Below the pieces are notes generated by a model. It made no database searches. It had not been told where the DNA came from and was given only the letters and a program-made list of their open reading frames with translations. From positions 1 to 46,467 of the forward strand of contig JAAEMX010000080.1 in the NCBI GenBank assembly GCA_024225035.1: a DNA stretch of 46,467 nt, written 5' to 3'. This DNA is from Lentisphaerota bacterium (GTDB lineage: Bacteria; Verrucomicrobiota; Lentisphaeria; Victivallales; Victivallaceae). This document shows, in pieces, positions 1 through 7,785 of the stretch (position 1 is the first letter of the stretch; every line of letters starts with the position of its first letter). The translations under genes were made by a program, and so were the position numbers.

Positions 1-83
1 CAAAGTTCGGCTATTTTGCGCCCTTTAAGACCTGCCATCACGATTTGAAATTTTTCCTGTGCTGTCCATTTCTTGCGACCCAT
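1..83 (-). CDS. Transposase OrfA N-terminus (partial)
   Basis: Reading leftwards from an ATG at 83-81, the sequence encodes about 27 residues beginning MGRKKWTAQEKFQIVMAGL and continuing off the window. The basic start followed by W-[TS]-x-E-x-K-x-x-I-V is typical of the helix-turn-helix DNA-binding N-terminus of IS3-family OrfA proteins (Transposase_8 type). Only the first helix is visible, so the subgroup cannot be named. A long AT-rich leader with a palindromic end precedes it, as expected at the left end of an insertion sequence. Confidence 0.6.
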   Translation of the reverse strand, partial: MGRKKWTAQEKFQIVMAGLKGRKIAEL

Positions 84-132
84 AAAAAACTCCCATTTTT
101 TCTCTTAATTTATAACTTCTCTTAAATGGGAG
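1..132 (-). mobile_element. IS3-family-like element, orfA end, continues off the left edge
   Basis: The first ~130 bases carry the 5' end of a minus-strand transposase gene and the short non-coding stretch upstream of it. That stretch has CTCCCATTT near 90-98 and AAATGGGAG at 124-132, which form an inverted repeat and probably include the element's terminal repeat. Coding sequence of an ABC ATPase resumes straight afterwards without its own start, so the element appears to have inserted into that gene. The exact boundary cannot be fixed without an intact copy; 120-140 is the likely range. Confidence 0.6.
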
Positions 133-699
133 CAATATAAAACAGTAGGTATAGTCGGTGGCAACGGTAGCGGGAAAAGTACTTTATTAAGTTTAATTGG
201 TGGAGTTATCATGCCTTGCCTCGAAGCGGTCAATATTCGTGGTAGTGTAAGCATGTTATTAGAGCTTGGCGCAGGCTTCCACAATGACTTGAGCGGTAGA
301 GATAATATCATTCTCAATGGAATCCTCCAAGGGAAAACAAAACGTGAAATGAAAGAGATGATGGAGGAAATTATTGATTTTGCAAATATAGGTGATTTTA
401 TAGATTGCCCCATTTCCCAATATTCATCCGGCATGAAAGCTAGACTAGCCTTTGCCGTTGCAACTGCAATCAAACCTGAAATATTATTAATAGATGAAAT
501 ACTAGCAGTAGGAGATATAGATTTTGCTCAGAAATGTGAAAAAAGAATAAAATCCTTGCTGAACAATAACACTACTCTTATCTTGGTTAGTCATAATTAT
601 AATGATATTCAAAATTTCTGTGAACGTACAATTAAAATTGAAAACGGAATAATTGTCTCTGATTGCAGTACAAAAGCTTTTTGCTGCTCCGATGGATAA
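121..699 (+). pseudogene. ABC transporter ATPase, polysaccharide-export type, 5'-truncated
   Basis: The open frame runs from inside the IS end with no usable start. It encodes the Walker A motif GGNGSGKST near 160-183, a KpsT/Wzt/TagH-like region (ELGAGFHNDLSGRDNI), the ABC signature YSSGMKARLAFA, Walker B EILLIDEILAVGD and the switch histidine in LVSHNYND. These are the hallmarks of ATPases that export capsule, O-antigen or teichoic acid. The N-terminal ~50 residues before Walker A are missing, consistent with IS insertion. The C-terminus is also odd: the last residues overlap the convergent AlbA_2 gene and end in a cysteine-rich tail unlike the family. No permease partner is present in the window. 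It is probably non-functional. Confidence 0.75.
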
Positions 700-1034
700 C
701 CATATAAAGATAAGCCTATCTCAAGTTTGTTATCATTTTCATAAAATGTAGTATGAAAAGAGTCAGTTGAGGAAAAAATAGCACCAAACATTTCAAATAT
801 TGGATTTGCTTCTTCGCTGTTTTCAAATCCTTCCTATTCTGTTTTTGAAATTTTATCTTCACGCTTCTCTTCAATTCCAATATATATATTGCCACCATAA
901 GAATTTGCAAAAGCAGAAATGCTTTGAGATCATTTGCTGGGAATTATTTTTTTTGATTTAAAATCACAATATTGATTTTCTTGTTTTGATAGAATATCTT
1001 TGACAAATTCACCGCTTACTGTTTCTGTATCCAT
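609..1034 (-). pseudogene. AlbA_2 (Schlafen-type) domain protein, two in-frame stops
   Basis: From ATG 1034-1032 one frame encodes an AlbA_2 / AAA-4-associated N-terminal domain: DFKSK, then PSK-stop-SQSISAFANSYGGNIYIGIEE, the conserved AFAN..GG...IGI block of the family. Stop codons interrupt at 932-930 (TGA) and 836-834 (TAG), yet the same frame continues in sensible sequence (EGFENSEEANPIFEMFGAIF) with no frameshift. AlbA_2 proteins are putative RNA/DNA-binding regulators or nucleases, often in mobile or defence contexts. The 3' part runs into the convergent ABC gene, and the frame stays open to 609, but the real end is uncertain. Only ~140 codons remain of a family usually 200-500 residues long. 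Confidence 0.7.
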
Positions 1035-1217
1035 TGGATTCCCCTCGAACTCTCTTAGTGCTAAAGACCTTTTTATAATATACATGAAATAAACTTTAAA
1101 TGCACTTAATTTAATGTAGTGACCATTAATACGTAAAGGTACTGTTGGAGGTTTTGAAAGCCTAGAGGTGGGGGGACCAGCGCCCCGTTTAAAAAAAATT
1201 TTACCTTTTAAATTTCA

Positions 1218-1406
1218 GGGGTACAAGTTGCAAGTTGCTTGCAGATAGAATATTAGCTCTATTTTAAAATGTACCCCGGGTACAAGTTGAGCTCAAAGGG
1301 GGTACAAATTTTGTACCCCCAGAGGTACAAAGTGAACAAGTTTGAGCTTAGAAAATGTACCCCAGGGGGTACAAAAGGGGTACAAATTAACTGGGAAAGG
1401 GTACAA
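1218..1406. repeat. Cluster of GGGTACAA direct and inverted repeats
   Basis: Within 190 bases, seven forward copies of (G)GGTACAA start near 1218, 1278, 1298, 1323, 1365, 1377 and 1399, and inverted copies lie at about 1271, 1311 and 1357. Forward-inverted pairs make palindromes: 11-base arms around one base at 1298-1320, and 7-base arms at 1357-1372. No gene is visible between 1035 and 1499. The same core sits just upstream of the integrase remnant at 35053-35080. I infer integrase arm-type binding sites or an attachment-site remnant; a plasmid-type iteron or an operator array are alternatives. Confidence 0.6.
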
Positions 1407-1490
1407 ATATGCAATTTAAAAGTTGATAGTGCAGTCCATGTAACCTGATATTCTAATTAACATGCTTGAGTCTAACTTGATTTAACTCGA

Positions 1491-1577
1491 AGGAGGAATA
1501 TGTTTCTATACCTTTTCCTACAAGGCTGCCCTTGAAAAGAAAGGGCACTGTATTAAGCTAATATTCACAGTGTTTTT
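1491..1577 (+). promoter_or_regulatory. Leader-peptide and hairpin region (possible attenuator)
   Basis: A strong Shine-Dalgarno sequence (AAGGAGG, ~1490-1496) precedes an 11-codon ORF at 1500-1535 (MFLYLFLQGCP, TGA stop). A perfect 7-bp hairpin starts over its last codons (arms 1527-1533 and 1541-1547). A second hairpin (CACTGT 1546-1551 with ACAGTG 1567-1572) shares two bases with the first and is followed by five T. Overlapping hairpins behind a well-initiated mini-ORF, with a terminator-like end, resemble transcriptional or translational attenuators. The next gene, at 1637, has a poor ribosome site of its own. The function is inferred. Confidence 0.4.
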
Positions 1578-1636
1578 ACGAATTCAAAATTTTTCTTAGA
1601 ACCCTTGAGCCTCTAACTTAATAGCTGGACATATGA

Positions 1637-2218
1637 ATGAATGATTTTGCAGATAGTATATATGAAGATGAAACGTTTAAACAAATTAACGCTACTGGAC
1701 TTGTATTTGGCAAAAAAGAATTTTTTGGATGTACTTTCAAAAACTGTGACTTCTCTAAAAGCAATCTCACTAATGCGGTGTTTGAAGATTGCACTTTCAA
1801 TAGCTGTAACTTAAGCCTGTGCAATGTACTGAATACCAGCTTCAGGATGATCGAATTTAAACATTGCAAACTTACGGGTATCGATTTCTGTGATGTAAAT
1901 ACATTTTCTCTTGATATCAAGTTCTATAATAGTCGCGTTCAAATGTGCAGTTTTTCTGATTTAGATTTAAAAGGAGGTTGCTTCAAATTTTGCCAAATTT
2001 TTGAAAGCGACTTTTTCGGCACTAACCTACAAAAGGTTAGTTTCCAGAATTCCGATCTGGCTCAGTCAAAGTTTCAGGACGTCAACCTTGAAAAAGCAAA
2101 TTTAAAGGGCGCTAAAAACTACCAAATAAATCCTCTAATCAACATAATAAATGGAGCCATATTCTCATTACCAGAGGCAATATCATTATTGAACGCTTTT
2201 GAAATAAAGCTAGACTGA
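1637..2218 (+). CDS. Pentapeptide-repeat protein, Qnr/McbG-like
   Basis: This 193-residue protein is built almost wholly of A(D/N)LXX-type pentapeptides such as CDFSK SNLTN AVFED CTFNS CNLSL. They occur in two blocks separated near residues 75-95, as expected for a right-handed quadrilateral beta-helix. The C-terminus (NPLIN...GAIFSLPEAISLLNAFEI) closely resembles the tail of Qnr proteins, which dimerise through this end and protect gyrase and topoisomerase IV from quinolones or peptide toxins. Qnr proteins are ~215-220 residues, so this one is slightly short. The start at 1637 has no good ribosome site. A leader-peptide-like element lies ~100 bases upstream. Gyrase protection is a family-based inference; resistance is not shown. 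Confidence 0.8.
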   Translation: MNDFADSIYEDETFKQINATGLVFGKKEFFGCTFKNCDFSKSNLTNAVFEDCTFNSCNLSLCNVLNTSFRMIEFKHCKLTGIDFCDVNTFSLDIKFYNSRVQMCSFSDLDLKGGCFKFCQIFESDFFGTNLQKVSFQNSDLAQSKFQDVNLEKANLKGAKNYQINPLINIINGAIFSLPEAISLLNAFEIKLD

Positions 2219-2276
2219 CAGTATAGCTTGTAATTCTTAAGGGTACAAAATGATTATTACCAGTTGAAAAAGTAGC

Positions 2277-2333
2277 GGCTCCTGACTTAAGATGAAAAAA
2301 AATGGCTGCTGAAATCATCTTAAATCCGGAGCC
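2277..2333. terminator. Long imperfect hairpin between convergent genes
   Basis: Arms 2277-2295 and 2315-2333 pair at 17 of 19 positions (GGCTCC..TTAAGATGA) around a 19-base loop. The hairpin sits between the pentapeptide gene and the convergent flavodoxin gene, so a bidirectional terminator is likely. The length of the arms and the absence of a clean T-run leave a REP/MITE-like palindrome as an alternative. The rest of 2219-2483 shows only a doubled GCCATCCGG near 2390-2415. Confidence 0.45.
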
Positions 2334-2483
2334 ACTCACTTTTCGGAGTACAACGGAAGTCAAAATACTTTTGGGATCTTTCATGTAAGCCATCCGGTTG
2401 TCCAGGCCATCCGGCAAACATAAATTTTAATTGCAAATATTGATTAAGCGGTCTTGAATCACAAGAGATCGCAACAATCCTAG

Positions 2484-2981
2484 TTAAATTTCGCTTTTGA
2501 GCTGCTCAACCCACTTAGCAATACGCTCGTCAGTTAATTCGCCTTGATTTTCCTCATCAAGCGGCAAGCCAACGAAATGATCACCCTCAACAGCTACTGA
2601 ACCAGAAAAATCATAACCTTCGGTTGACCATGCACCGATAAATTTCGCGCCTGAATTAGCCAGCCTTTCTTTCAGTATGCCAAGGGCATCAACAAATGAG
2701 TCACCAAAACCAGACTGGTCACCACAGCCGAAAAACGCTACTTTCTTTCCATTCAAATCAATGTTGTCAAGCCAATCAGCGCCAAGCCAGTCATCCTGCA
2801 GTTCACCAATGCCCCAGGTAGAAGAACCAAGAACAAGTACATCATACTCACTGGCATCAGAAGCTGAAAATGCACTTGCTTCCAGCAAGACCGCTTCAGA
2901 TCCAAACTGCGATTGAATTTTTTCTGCTGCACTTTGGGTATTACCAGTAGTGCTGCCGTAAATAATAGCAATGTTAGCCAT
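2484..2981 (-). CDS. Flavodoxin (long-chain type)
   Basis: This 165-residue protein starts MANIAIIYGSTTGNT, the FMN-phosphate-binding loop of flavodoxins. VLGSSTWGIGELQDDW follows, carrying the tryptophan loop over the flavin, and then FFGCGDQSGFGDSFVDAL with the second aromatic loop. The length and the ~20-residue insertion match long-chain FldA. Flavodoxins carry low-potential electrons in place of ferredoxin, for example to radical-SAM enzymes or hydrogenase/pyruvate oxidoreductase systems. GAGGTG precedes the ATG at a usual distance. The gene stands alone. AT-rich upstream DNA includes a weak Fur-like string near 3146-3166, which would fit iron-responsive control but is not proof. Confidence 0.93.
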   Translation of the reverse strand: MANIAIIYGSTTGNTQSAAEKIQSQFGSEAVLLEASAFSASDASEYDVLVLGSSTWGIGELQDDWLGADWLDNIDLNGKKVAFFGCGDQSGFGDSFVDALGILKERLANSGAKFIGAWSTEGYDFSGSVAVEGDHFVGLPLDEENQGELTDERIAKWVEQLKSEI

Positions 2982-3359
2982 GATGACACCTCAATAAATT
3001 TTAAATTTAAGAACCACTCTTTAACAATGAGTTCTTTTGTTCTTTTCTATGTTAATTAAATTAGGCCTCCCTAATTATTATACAAGTCTTTTTTGTGAAA
3101 TCCAGACTTATTGCAATTTTTAGCAGAACTGCGTGCTCAATAAATTGTATCATTATTATCAATAACACAGGAACAATAAACACTTTTCCCTGTCTACAAT
3201 TCTATCCTGTGTTTACCAGCAAGCTTTAGTCAATCTAAAAATTAAAGTTATAAGACAGGTTCCCTGCATAATTAATAAGTTACAGGAGATTTATTATTTG
3301 CTCAGGTAAGAGGAGAAAAGGATAACTCACTCGCATCCACGATAAAACAAGGAGTTACA
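2982..3359. promoter_or_regulatory. Divergent intergenic region, flavodoxin / chitinase
   Basis: This AT-rich spacer must hold both divergent promoters. Two features stand out: a Fur-like TATCATTATTATCAAT string around 3148-3163, and a 9-bp inverted repeat AACACAGGA (3164-3172) / TCCTGTGTT (3205-3213) about 150 bases before the chitinase start. Neither matches a regulator site well enough to name one. No gene is seen. Confidence 0.3.
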
Positions 3360-4679
3360 ATGAAAAAAGCTATTATCGTAGCTAGTGCTATCATGTTACT
3401 GGGAGTATTTGGAAGTAAGACTTACGGACAAAAACAATTGTTTGGCTATTATACTAACTGGTCAACGTATGCAAAAGAATTTCAACCTGACAATATTTCA
3501 GTATTAAAGCTTACCGCTGCACTATATGCATTTTTCAAACCCATTCCAACATCTTTTACTATTGAAAGCAGTGACGCATGGTCAGATTTTGGCGATGGTG
3601 GAGGGAAAGATAATATTAAGAAATTTATTAATGTTATGCACTCGCAGAAAAAACCCGCTATTATGTCTATAGGTGGCTGGAGCTATTGCTATCCTGTTGA
3701 CCTTCTCGGCCAGTGTATCCAGAATAATAAAGAGTTATTCGCTTCAAACATTGTAAACTTCATTGATAATGTGGTTAGAGCAAAAACCGGCCTTAGCTTT
3801 GACGGTGTCGATATCGACTGGGAACCTTACGGCAACCAATGGAATCAATGCTCTCAGCAGGAACTGCAAAACTATGTTAATTTCCTTGATGTACTAAATA
3901 AGAAAATTAAAACAGCCTATGGAAGCTGGTATTGGCTGATGATCGCCATGCCCGGCAGCAAGGCATCTATAGAGAAGCTCGGCACCACTATGGTTACCTA
4001 TAATGGTGAATCCATGAGTGCGCTGACAGCAATATCAAAAATCGTTGATTATATGAATGTAATGGCTTATGACTATAATGGTCCTGCATTCTCAAGTTAC
4101 ACTGATCTCCTTTCACCAGTATACAGCGATCCTCAATCCCCTACCCCAGCTGGCGTACAGGAAGCTGTTGAGCTTTATAAAAAATATTGCCCATCAGAAA
4201 ACACTTGGAAAGTAGTACTCGGATTCCCCGCATATGGACTTGCTTTCCAGAATATTCCGAATATCACACCTCCATCACATGATTTTGCAGTGGGCACATA
4301 TCAGAGCTCAGATCCTTCCAAAGATGTTCCTAACGGTCAGTGGCTGAACGGCAACTTTGACTACAAATTCATTGCCAAAGCTCCGTTTGAGTACAGCTAC
4401 GACATTTTTGCAGATGAGGAAAATACTCAAATAACCGGACATGCTGCATGGACATCTAACCTTAGCTATGACGGCTATGATGATGCCGGCAACAAGAAGC
4501 ATTTTGACTCCCCTAACGTATGGATCAGTTGGGAAACGCCTGGCACTTTAAAGGAAAAAGCAAAATTAGTTAAAGATGCCGGGTTCGGGGGCATGATGGT
4601 CTGGACTTTGGATGCAGATATCCCTTCCGGTCAGCAAGGCTCTTTAATTGATACTGCCAGAAATGCGCTTGATAACTAA
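3360..4679 (+). CDS. Secreted chitinase, glycoside hydrolase family 18
   Basis: This 439-residue protein has a signal peptide (basic start, hydrophobic stretch to ~residue 17, likely cut after ~23). A GH18 TIM barrel follows. LFGYYTNWS is the first strand, SIGGWS (~103-108) is the conserved SxGG motif, and FDGVDIDWE (~147-155) is the DxxDxDxE active site with Glu155 as acid. MNVMAYDYNG is the substrate-positioning Met-Tyr-Asp region, and MVWTLDAD the terminal tryptophan strand. It probably cleaves chitin outside the cytoplasm. AAGGAG sits ~5 bases before the ATG, and a strong terminator follows the stop, so it is a single-gene unit. No carbohydrate-binding module is seen, and endo- versus exo-action cannot be told. 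Confidence 0.93.
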   Translation: MKKAIIVASAIMLLGVFGSKTYGQKQLFGYYTNWSTYAKEFQPDNISVLKLTAALYAFFKPIPTSFTIESSDAWSDFGDGGGKDNIKKFINVMHSQKKPAIMSIGGWSYCYPVDLLGQCIQNNKELFASNIVNFIDNVVRAKTGLSFDGVDIDWEPYGNQWNQCSQQELQNYVNFLDVLNKKIKTAYGSWYWLMIAMPGSKASIEKLGTTMVTYNGESMSALTAISKIVDYMNVMAYDYNGPAFSSYTDLLSPVYSDPQSPTPAGVQEAVELYKKYCPSENTWKVVLGFPAYGLAFQNIPNITPPSHDFAVGTYQSSDPSKDVPNGQWLNGNFDYKFIAKAPFEYSYDIFADEENTQITGHAAWTSNLSYDGYDDAGNKKHFDSPNVWISWETPGTLKEKAKLVKDAGFGGMMVWTLDADIPSGQQGSLIDTARNALDN

Positions 4680-4715
4680 AGACATCAAGCGTTAAATTAT
4701 ACTTGTAAATATATA

Positions 4716-4743
4716 GACGACCTGAAAAAAGGTCGTCTTTTTT
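4716..4743 (+). terminator. Intrinsic terminator after chitinase
   Basis: GACGACC (4716-4722) pairs with GGTCGTC (4731-4737) around a short A-rich loop and is followed by six T. It lies 37 bases after the chitinase stop. Confidence 0.85.
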
Positions 4744-4822
4744 GTGTATAAGCACAAATAAAACAAACGCTCTCTCTGACACCAATAAACACTTTATCTT
4801 TTAAAAACCAACTACTTAAATA

Positions 4823-4936
4823 TAGATATTAAAATATTCATATTTTTTTATCTAATACTCTTGCTTTTTCTCTTATTGGTTGTATAATTTCATTATAACA
4901 ATTAGATATTAAAATATCTATATTATTTTATCTAAT
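4823..4936. promoter_or_regulatory. Pair of palindromic direct repeats upstream of adhE copy 1
   Basis: Two 34-base elements at 4823-4856 and 4903-4936 match at 31 positions and lie exactly 80 bases apart. The second holds a perfect palindrome TAGATATTAAAATATCTA, and its ends are also inverted (ATTAGATA...TATCTAAT). The downstream copy is ~95 bases before the adhE start. Two spaced palindromes suggest binding by a dimeric regulator with DNA looping or cooperative contacts. They are not a Rex-type TTGTGA..TCACAA site. No such element was seen upstream of adhE copy 2, so the two copies may be controlled differently. Confidence 0.5.
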
Positions 4937-5029
4937 GAGTTTTGAATAAAAATTAACCGTTTTAGGACGGTTATTATTGTTACAAAAATCTTTAAACAGG
5001 ACATGAATGCCAATCAGGAGCGCAACACC

Positions 5030-7642
5030 ATGACCAAGGAAAAGAAAGAAACCAAAGCCGACAATGCTGAACTTCAGCTCAAAAAACTGGACACCACAAT
5101 TGCCCAGGTAAAAACAGCTCAGGTTCAGTATTCAACCTTCACTCAGAAACAGGTAGATGAAATCTTTCGTGCCGCAGCTCTGGCAGCCAATAATGCCCGT
5201 ATCGAACTGGCAAAAATGGCAGTTGCAGAAACCGGTATGGGCGTGATAGAAGATAAAGTCATTAAAAATCACTTTGCTTCTGAGTATGTTTATAACAAAT
5301 ACAAAAACACTCCGACATGCGATGAGATCGAACGTGATGAATCATTCGGTATAATCAAAGTAGCCGAACCTGTAGGCGTGATTGCGGGTGTTGTTCCAAC
5401 TACAAATCCGACATCAACCGCCATCTTCAAATCTTTGATGGCGTTAAAAACTCGTAACGGCATTATCTTTTCACCACACCCACGTGCGAAGAAATGTACA
5501 ATAGCAGCAGCACAAATTGTGCTCGACGCTGCAGTAAAAGCAGGTGCTCCTAAAGGTCTTATCGGCTGGATTGAAGAGCCAAGTGTAGCCCTTTCACAGC
5601 ATCTGATGAGTCATAAAGACATTAGTCTGATCCTTGCAACTGGCGGTCCAGGTATGGTAAAAGCCGCTTACTCAAGCGGACTCCCGGCATTAGGAGTGGG
5701 AGCAGGAAACACTCCCGCAGTTATGGACGAAACATGTGATATTGAGATGGCAGTCAGCTCTGTTCTGCAAAGCAAAACATTTGACAATGGAATGATCTGC
5801 GCATCTGAGCAGTCTGTGGTAGCTGTTGCTGCGGTTTATAAAGAAATCAAAGCTGAGTTCGAAAAACGCGGTGCTTACCTGACCAATAAAGCAGAAACAG
5901 CTAAGCTCGCTGAATTCATTATTCAAGGCGGCAAGCTTAACGCTTCTATTGTAGGGCAGCCAGCTTACAAAATTGCTGAAATGGCCGGTTTAAAAGTACC
6001 TAAAGAAGCTAAAGTACTCATTGCTGAAGCTGAAGGTATCGGCTGCGATTATGCCCTGTCTTATGAAAAACTGTCTCCAGTATTAGCGCTTTACAAAGCT
6101 AAAAACTACGTTGATGCCTTTGATAAAGCCCAGGCGCTGGTTGAGTTTGGTGGACTCGGTCACACAAGTGTACTGTATACCGACCCACGCAACAAGGATC
6201 GTATCGATGAATTCGGCAAACGCATGAAAGCCGGACGTACTCTCATCAATATGCCTTCAAGTCAAGGCGCTATCGGGGACGTCTTTAACTTCAGACTAGA
6301 TCCGTCAATGACACTTGGCTGCGGAAGCTGGGGTGGTAACTCTATCAGCCAAAACGTAGGTCCTAAACATTTGATTAATATCAAAACAGTTGCTCAGAGG
6401 AGAGAAAACATGTTGTGGTTCAGAGTTCCGCCAAAGATTTACTTCAAATACGGCTGCCTGCAGGTGGGTTTGAATGATTTGGCTGGAAAGAAACGTGCCT
6501 TTATCGTAACTGACCGCTTTCTTTACAATAACGGTCACCTGGAAGGTACAATCAAATGTCTCGAAAGTCTTGGAATTCGCTTTGAAATCTTCGCTGACGT
6601 TGAGCCTGATCCGACTCTGGCAACTGCTAAAGCCGGTGTTGAACGCATGAACGCCTTCAACCCTGATGTAATAATCGCGCTTGGCGGAGGTTCTCCGATG
6701 GACGCGGCCAAGATCATGTGGCTGATGTACGAACATCAGGATGTGGCCTTTGACGATATAGCTATGCGTTTTATGGATATTCGGAAACGTGTATACCAGT
6801 TCCCAAAACTCGGTGAGAAAGCTATTATGGTCGCGATTCCGACTACAAGCGGTACTGGTTCTGAAGTCACTCCTTTCGCAGTTATTACTGATGAAAAAAC
6901 TGACCAAAAGTACCCACTGGCTGACTATGAGCTCACTCCGAATATCGCAATTATTGATACTGAGCTGGTAATGAGCATGCCGAAGAAGCTTACTGCTTAC
7001 AGTGGCCTGGATGCATTAACCCATGCTCTTGAAGCAAGAGTTTCTATTCTGGCAAGTGAATACACCAATGCTCTGGCTATGGAAGCTATCAGGCTATTAT
7101 TCAAATATCTGCCTGCAGCATATGAAAACGGTCCAAATGATGAGAAGGCCCGCGAAAAAGTGCACCATGCGTCTACTATCGCTGGTATGGCTTTTGCCAA
7201 TGCCTTCCTCGGAATATGCCACTCTATGGCGCACAAGCTTGGAGCTGAATTCCATGTTCCACATGGACTTGCAAACGCTATATTAATTAGTGATGTTATT
7301 AAGTTTAACGCCACCAACAAGCCGACCAAACAGGGTACTTTCTCCCAGTACAAGTGCCCGGAAGCAAAAACCCGCTATGCGGACATTGCTACTTTCCTCA
7401 GCCTTGGCGGCAATACGGAAGACGAAAAAGTAGAAAAACTAATCGAAGCAATCGAGGGGCTTAAAGCCAAACTCGATATCCCGAAATCTCTTAAGGATTA
7501 CGGCATCCAAAAGAAAAATTTCGAGGCTAAAGTCGATGAACTTTCAGAAAAAGCTTTTGATGACCAGTGTACCGGCGCCAATCCGCGTTACCCACTGATC
7601 AGCGAAATCAAAGAACTCTACCTGAAAGTATACAACGGCTGA
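5030..7642 (+). CDS. adhE: Bifunctional acetaldehyde-CoA/alcohol dehydrogenase, copy 1
   Basis: This 870-residue enzyme reduces acetyl-CoA to acetaldehyde and then ethanol with NADH. The N-terminal aldehyde dehydrogenase domain spans ~1-450, with the catalytic Cys ~257 in NGMICASEQS. The C-terminal iron-dependent alcohol dehydrogenase domain spans ~460-870, with GGGSPMD near 552 and metal ligands D661, H665, H731 and H745 by alignment to E. coli. I chose the ATG at 5030, not 5003: AGGAG lies correctly before 5030, and copy 2 begins at the same residue (MTKE). An odd point is Arg at ~670, where copy 2 and most family members have Tyr (ALEAR versus ALEAY), five residues after ligand H665. AdhE forms long spirosomes in other bacteria. 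GC-rich hairpins follow the stop. Confidence 0.95.
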   Translation: MTKEKKETKADNAELQLKKLDTTIAQVKTAQVQYSTFTQKQVDEIFRAAALAANNARIELAKMAVAETGMGVIEDKVIKNHFASEYVYNKYKNTPTCDEIERDESFGIIKVAEPVGVIAGVVPTTNPTSTAIFKSLMALKTRNGIIFSPHPRAKKCTIAAAQIVLDAAVKAGAPKGLIGWIEEPSVALSQHLMSHKDISLILATGGPGMVKAAYSSGLPALGVGAGNTPAVMDETCDIEMAVSSVLQSKTFDNGMICASEQSVVAVAAVYKEIKAEFEKRGAYLTNKAETAKLAEFIIQGGKLNASIVGQPAYKIAEMAGLKVPKEAKVLIAEAEGIGCDYALSYEKLSPVLALYKAKNYVDAFDKAQALVEFGGLGHTSVLYTDPRNKDRIDEFGKRMKAGRTLINMPSSQGAIGDVFNFRLDPSMTLGCGSWGGNSISQNVGPKHLINIKTVAQRRENMLWFRVPPKIYFKYGCLQVGLNDLAGKKRAFIVTDRFLYNNGHLEGTIKCLESLGIRFEIFADVEPDPTLATAKAGVERMNAFNPDVIIALGGGSPMDAAKIMWLMYEHQDVAFDDIAMRFMDIRKRVYQFPKLGEKAIMVAIPTTSGTGSEVTPFAVITDEKTDQKYPLADYELTPNIAIIDTELVMSMPKKLTAYSGLDALTHALEARVSILASEYTNALAMEAIRLLFKYLPAAYENGPNDEKAREKVHHASTIAGMAFANAFLGICHSMAHKLGAEFHVPHGLANAILISDVIKFNATNKPTKQGTFSQYKCPEAKTRYADIATFLSLGGNTEDEKVEKLIEAIEGLKAKLDIPKSLKDYGIQKKNFEAKVDELSEKAFDDQCTGANPRYPLISEIKELYLKVYNG

Positions 7643-7649
7643 AAACACC

Positions 7650-7665
7650 GGGGGCCTCGGCCCCC
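7650..7665 (+). terminator. GC-rich hairpin just after adhE copy 1
   Basis: GGGGGC and GCCCCC pair around CTCG eight bases after the adhE stop. No T-run follows (TACCCCATAAAA), so it may stabilise the mRNA end or help stop transcription rather than act alone. Confidence 0.45.
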
Positions 7666-7745
7666 TACCCCATAAAAAAACAATGAGAATACGCTCCTCA
7701 TTTGTTACAAGAAAGAAGATTTCTCTTCCTTCTCTGTTGTCTGAT

Positions 7746-7785
7746 GCAGAGGCGCCACCATCCCCGGCGCCTCTGCTCTTTTTTT
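7746..7785 (+). terminator. Strong intrinsic terminator of adhE copy 1
   Basis: A perfect 11-bp stem (GCAGAGGCGCC 7746-7756 with GGCGCCTCTGC 7766-7776) is followed by TCTTTTTTT. It isolates adhE copy 1 from copy 2. A related stem after copy 2 suggests the 3' untranslated region was duplicated too. Confidence 0.9.

Noticed and set aside
1218..1406. CRISPR array
   Set aside because: Copies are short, unevenly spaced and occur in both orientations, with no constant spacer length and no cas genes.
2139..2417. Minus-strand ORF of 92 codons opposite the end of the pentapeptide gene
   Set aside because: It mainly translates the long hairpin, has no ribosome site and no recognisable domain.
3146..3166. 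Fur box controlling flavodoxin
   Set aside because: It only partly matches the consensus in very AT-rich DNA and lies ~165 bases from the start, so it is mentioned but not claimed.
4823..4936. Rex (redox repressor) sites before adhE
   Set aside because: The palindromes do not fit the TTGTGA/TCACAA-type half-sites.
5003..5029. Earlier ATG for adhE copy 1
   Set aside because: The ribosome site is too close, and copy 2 has no equivalent extension; ATG 5030 fits better.
6305..6907. 200-codon antisense ORF in adhE copy 1
   Set aside because: It is a codon-bias shadow of a highly conserved gene; a related shadow appears in copy 2.
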